From Cupriavidus pauculus (GTDB lineage Bacteria; Pseudomonadota; Gammaproteobacteria; Burkholderiales; Burkholderiaceae), in the NCBI RefSeq assembly GCF_002858765.1, contig NZ_PJRP01000011.1, positions 124,001 to 188,000 on the forward strand: 64,000 nucleotides of DNA. The letters run 5' to 3'. This document shows, piece after piece, positions 61,654 through 64,000 of this stretch; within the stretch, counting starts at the first letter, position 1; the number at the start of each line of letters is the position of its first letter. A program made the position numbers and the translations under genes. Under the pieces are notes generated by a model. The model saw nothing but the letters and a program-made list of their open reading frames with translations, had not been told where the DNA came from and ran no database searches.

Positions 61654-63333
61654 CTATGGATGGGTGACGGAAGGGGGCAGGCCTGTCTGGTACTGCTCGC
61701 GAAGCAGGCGTTTGTTGATCTTGCCAACACTGGTTTTCTCGATCGCGTCAACAAAGAGCACGCGGTCCGGGACGGCATACTTTGAGATGGTGCCGCGACG
61801 GACGAATTCACGCAGATGGTCCTGAATGTCCGTAGTATTGGCCACCTGTCCCGGCCGGAGCACGATCAGCGCCAGCGGGCGCTCGCCCCACCGCGCGTCT
61901 TTGACACCGATGACCGCCACTTCGTTGATGGCGGCGTGACGCGAGATTAGGTCTTCGAGCTCCAGTGACGACACCCACTCGCCGCCGCTTTTGATCACAT
62001 CCTTGATGCGGTCCGTGACCTGCAGATAGCCATCGCTGTCGATCGAGCCGATATCGTTGGTATGGAGGTAGCCGCCTGCCCAAAGGTGTTCAGACTCTGC
62101 TGCGTTGCCAAGGTAGCCTTGCGTAAGCCATGGTGCCCGCACCACGATTTCACCACTGGCCTTGCCATCGTGCGCAACATCGCGCATGTGCGCATCAACG
62201 ATGCGCAGATCTACTAGAGGGATGGGTAACCCGGTCTTGGTGCGCACGTCGAGCTCGGTGTCCGCATCGTCTAGCAACGTCGTTTTGACCTGCGCCAGCG
62301 TGAGAATGGGGCAGGTCTCCGACATGCCGTAGCCGGTGAACACGTCGATGCCGCGATCGATGGCGGCCTGCGCCAAGCCGCGTGGCAGTGCTGATCCACC
62401 AACAATGATCTTCAGGCCACTCAGGTTGACGCCGGCTGAATCCGGGTGCGAGAGGATCATGTGCAATAGCGTTGGAACGCCGTGGGAGAACGTCACACGC
62501 TCGCGCTGTATCAGGCGCAGAAGGTGATCCGCGGAATATCGCCCCGGATAAACCTGTTTCATGCCGAGTGCAGTGGCTACATAGGGCATCCCCCAGGCAT
62601 GCACATGGAACATCGGCGTGAGCGGCATGTACACATCGTCTCGATGTACGCGTCCCTGCCTCGGGGCGCTGGTGAGCGCGGCCATAGTCGCCAACGTATG
62701 GAGCACGATCTGCCGATGGCTGAAATACACGCCCTTGGGCAACCCTGTAGTGCCGGTTGTGTAGAAGGTCGTTGCCCGCGCGTTTTCGTCGAAGTCGGGA
62801 AAGCTATAGTCTGGTGGAGACTCGCTCAGAAGCACTTCGTACTCTGCGACAAAGCCGTCCGGCAGTGGAGTGCTCTCGATTGAGAGTGTGTCTTCGCCGA
62901 TCAGAACCAGGCGCTCGACGGATTCGAGCTGGTCACGAATCGCTTCGATTATGGGCAAAAAGTCCACGTGGACAATCAGCAGTTTGACCCGTGCGTGATT
63001 CAGTGTATAGGCGATCTGCTCGGGCGAGAGGCGCACATTCACCGTCATCAATACCGCACCCATCATAGGAACGCCGAAATAGCTTTCGAGATATCGGTGG
63101 CTATCCCAGTCCATCATTGCGACCGTATCCCCCGGCTCGATGCCCAGCGAATGCAAGCCGCTGGCTAGTTGGCCAATTCGGTGCCGCATGGTCCAGTAAC
63201 AGTGGCGAACCTGCTCGCGATAAACGACCTCCTGCTCGGGGTTGACCGCAAGGGGGGTATGCAACAACTGTTTGATGAGCAGCGGATAGGCGTACGCGGA
63301 TGGCGTGCGGTCAATAGGGGTGGGCCGTGACAC
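61654..63333 (-). CDS. Fatty/aryl acyl-CoA ligase (AMP-forming)
   Basis: 559 residues from a GTG at 63333, which lies 7 bases after GAGGAG. The frame is open to an ATG at 63399, but that lacks a ribosome site. Motifs: TFYTTGTTGLPKGVYFSH (P-loop), GYGMSETCP, GYLHTNDIG, DRIKDVIKSGGEWVSSLELED, and catalytic Lys in KTSVGKINKRLL. It resembles medium/long-chain fatty-acid-CoA ligases such as those in alkane or branched-acid pathways. Transcribed with the DUF485/permease pair (67-base gap) and divergent from an SDR gene. Confidence 0.88.
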   Translation of the reverse strand: MSRPTPIDRTPSAYAYPLLIKQLLHTPLAVNPEQEVVYREQVRHCYWTMRHRIGQLASGLHSLGIEPGDTVAMMDWDSHRYLESYFGVPMMGAVLMTVNVRLSPEQIAYTLNHARVKLLIVHVDFLPIIEAIRDQLESVERLVLIGEDTLSIESTPLPDGFVAEYEVLLSESPPDYSFPDFDENARATTFYTTGTTGLPKGVYFSHRQIVLHTLATMAALTSAPRQGRVHRDDVYMPLTPMFHVHAWGMPYVATALGMKQVYPGRYSADHLLRLIQRERVTFSHGVPTLLHMILSHPDSAGVNLSGLKIIVGGSALPRGLAQAAIDRGIDVFTGYGMSETCPILTLAQVKTTLLDDADTELDVRTKTGLPIPLVDLRIVDAHMRDVAHDGKASGEIVVRAPWLTQGYLGNAAESEHLWAGGYLHTNDIGSIDSDGYLQVTDRIKDVIKSGGEWVSSLELEDLISRHAAINEVAVIGVKDARWGERPLALIVLRPGQVANTTDIQDHLREFVRRGTISKYAVPDRVLFVDAIEKTSVGKINKRLLREQYQTGLPPSVTHP

Positions 63334-63451
63334 GGAGAGACTCCTCGATCGTTGTGGCGGCGGGCGGGGCAGCATGCCTTGAAGTCCGGAAATGCTCATG
63401 CGGAGGCCGCCGGATTCCTGGCAGCGTAAGCGCCATGGCCCTGCTTTCCAG

Positions 63452-63503
63452 CCCCCCGATAGGGGAGGCGCCGCGACCTGCCGGGGGCTCCCCTATCGGG
63501 GGG
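63452..63503. repeat. Long perfect inverted repeat between divergent genes
   Basis: 16-bp perfect arms CCCCCCGATAGGGGAG and CTCCCCTATCGGGGGG separated by 20 bases, in the 300-base gap between the acyl-CoA ligase and the SDR. The arms are G/C-run rich. It could form a strong cruciform or transcript hairpin, or be a regulator site or a degenerate repeat element. Confidence 0.85.
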
Positions 63504-63633
63504 GCCTCCCCATTAGGGTGGCTGGCTGCTCAGATACGGCCGCTTAATCTGTGCGAACCATTCGGGAGCGGGCGACGAACCAACGTTGTGAAGGGTGTCC
63601 GCTCCGCATACCGTTTTGAAGGAGACCCAAAAT

Positions 63634-64000
63634 ATGGCTTCCACACCCCGTTTTTCTCCTGTCTTTCCGGACCTGGAAGGCAAAGTGGCACTTGTCACTG
63701 GCGCGTTTAGTGGTCTCGGTCGTCACTTCGCGCTCACATTGGCGAAGGCGGGATGCAGGGTGGCGCTCGCCGGTAGGCGCGTGGCAGAAGGGGAGTACCT
63801 GAGGGACGAAATTCTGGCGATGGGAGGAATCAGTTGCGTCGTGCAGCTGGATGTCTGCGACCCTGATTCCGTATCCGGCGCCTTCTTCAAGACTGAGCAA
63901 GCGCTGGGCGTTGTAGAAATTGTGGTCAACAGTGCTGGTATTGCAACGACGGGGCCAGCGCTGGAAACGACCGAGCAGGATTGGCAGCGGGTCATTGATA
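63634..64000 (+). CDS. Short-chain dehydrogenase/reductase (3' partial)
   Basis: The first 122 residues are visible, with AAGGAG upstream of the ATG at 63634. Nucleotide-binding TGAFSGLG (Gly pattern TGxxxGxG), an adenine-pocket LDVCDPDS and the structural NSAGIA motif are classical SDR. The catalytic S-Y-K lies beyond the window edge. Divergent from the acyl-CoA ligase, suggesting a hydroxyacyl-CoA or alcohol dehydrogenase role in the same pathway (inference). Confidence 0.88.
   Translation, partial: MASTPRFSPVFPDLEGKVALVTGAFSGLGRHFALTLAKAGCRVALAGRRVAEGEYLRDEILAMGGISCVVQLDVCDPDSVSGAFFKTEQALGVVEIVVNSAGIATTGPALETTEQDWQRVID

Overview
The window is one contiguous stretch of high-GC, gene-dense DNA. 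It looks like a beta-proteobacterial (Burkholderiales) chromosome or second replicon, most likely of the Cupriavidus/Ralstonia group. The evidence is four OmpC-type porins whose mature ends begin around SSVTLYG, two Bug-type solute receptors, many LysR/GntR/TetR/LuxR regulators beside small catabolic operons, and an exoprotein-before-transporter order as in Burkholderia-type contact-dependent inhibition (CDI) loci. I saw no tRNA, rRNA or CRISPR array. No database search was possible, so names rest on motif and family recognition.

Layout. 0-10.2 kb: a CDI-like two-partner secretion locus. It holds a huge exoprotein cut by the left edge, a small putative immunity or accessory gene, two displaced remnants of exoprotein C-termini with another small membrane protein, then the outer-membrane transporter. 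A 26-bp exact direct repeat brackets the variable toxin region. 10.3-16.5 kb: a TonB siderophore receptor with a candidate Fur box, a pentapeptide-repeat protein, a lipoprotein of unknown function and a decayed recombinase remnant. 16.5-30.2 kb: a catabolic island with a porin, then a tightly coupled operon (alpha/beta hydrolase, EntE-like aryl-acid ligase, VOC dioxygenase-like protein, salicylyl-CoA-hydroxylase-like flavoprotein, hotdog thioesterase, maleate isomerase, MFS carrier), a TetR regulator, a Bug receptor, an exported metallo-beta-lactamase-fold hydrolase and another porin. A shared palindrome TTATTTGA-N7-TCAAATAA sits at the promoters of the first porin, the operon and the Bug receptor, so these look like one regulon.

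30.4-40.4 kb: a second island that reads as oxidative hexuronate/aldarate breakdown. It contains a porin and a ketoglutarate-semialdehyde-type dehydrogenase on the minus strand; divergently, a GntR/FCD regulator, Bug receptor, enolase-superfamily dehydratase, RraA-like protein, uronate dehydrogenase, SMP-30 lactonase and a lipoprotein glycosidase. 40.6-47.5 kb: a minus-strand operon of porin, M20 amidohydrolase, MFS carrier and L-serine deaminase, with a divergent LysR gene. 47.5-53.9 kb: a mixed, partly decayed region with a Rossmann reductase, small conserved ORFs, a CoA-transferase fragment, a LuxR solo, an Hsp31-like protein, a crotonase with a twin-arginine signal, a cytochrome c tail and a broken SDR. 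53.9-64 kb: a MalT-type regulator, a quinone reductase opposite a frameshifted LysR gene, an NTF2-like protein, a DUF485/ActP-type symporter pair, an acyl-CoA ligase and the start of an SDR.

The best candidate for something undescribed is the 18.0-25.6 kb operon. Read in order it suggests a CoA-thioester route for a 2-substituted aromatic or heteroaromatic acid: activate, hydroxylate, release, cleave, hydrolyse, then isomerise maleate to fumarate, with a VOC-fold protein where a cupin gentisate dioxygenase would normally be expected. The substrate is inference.
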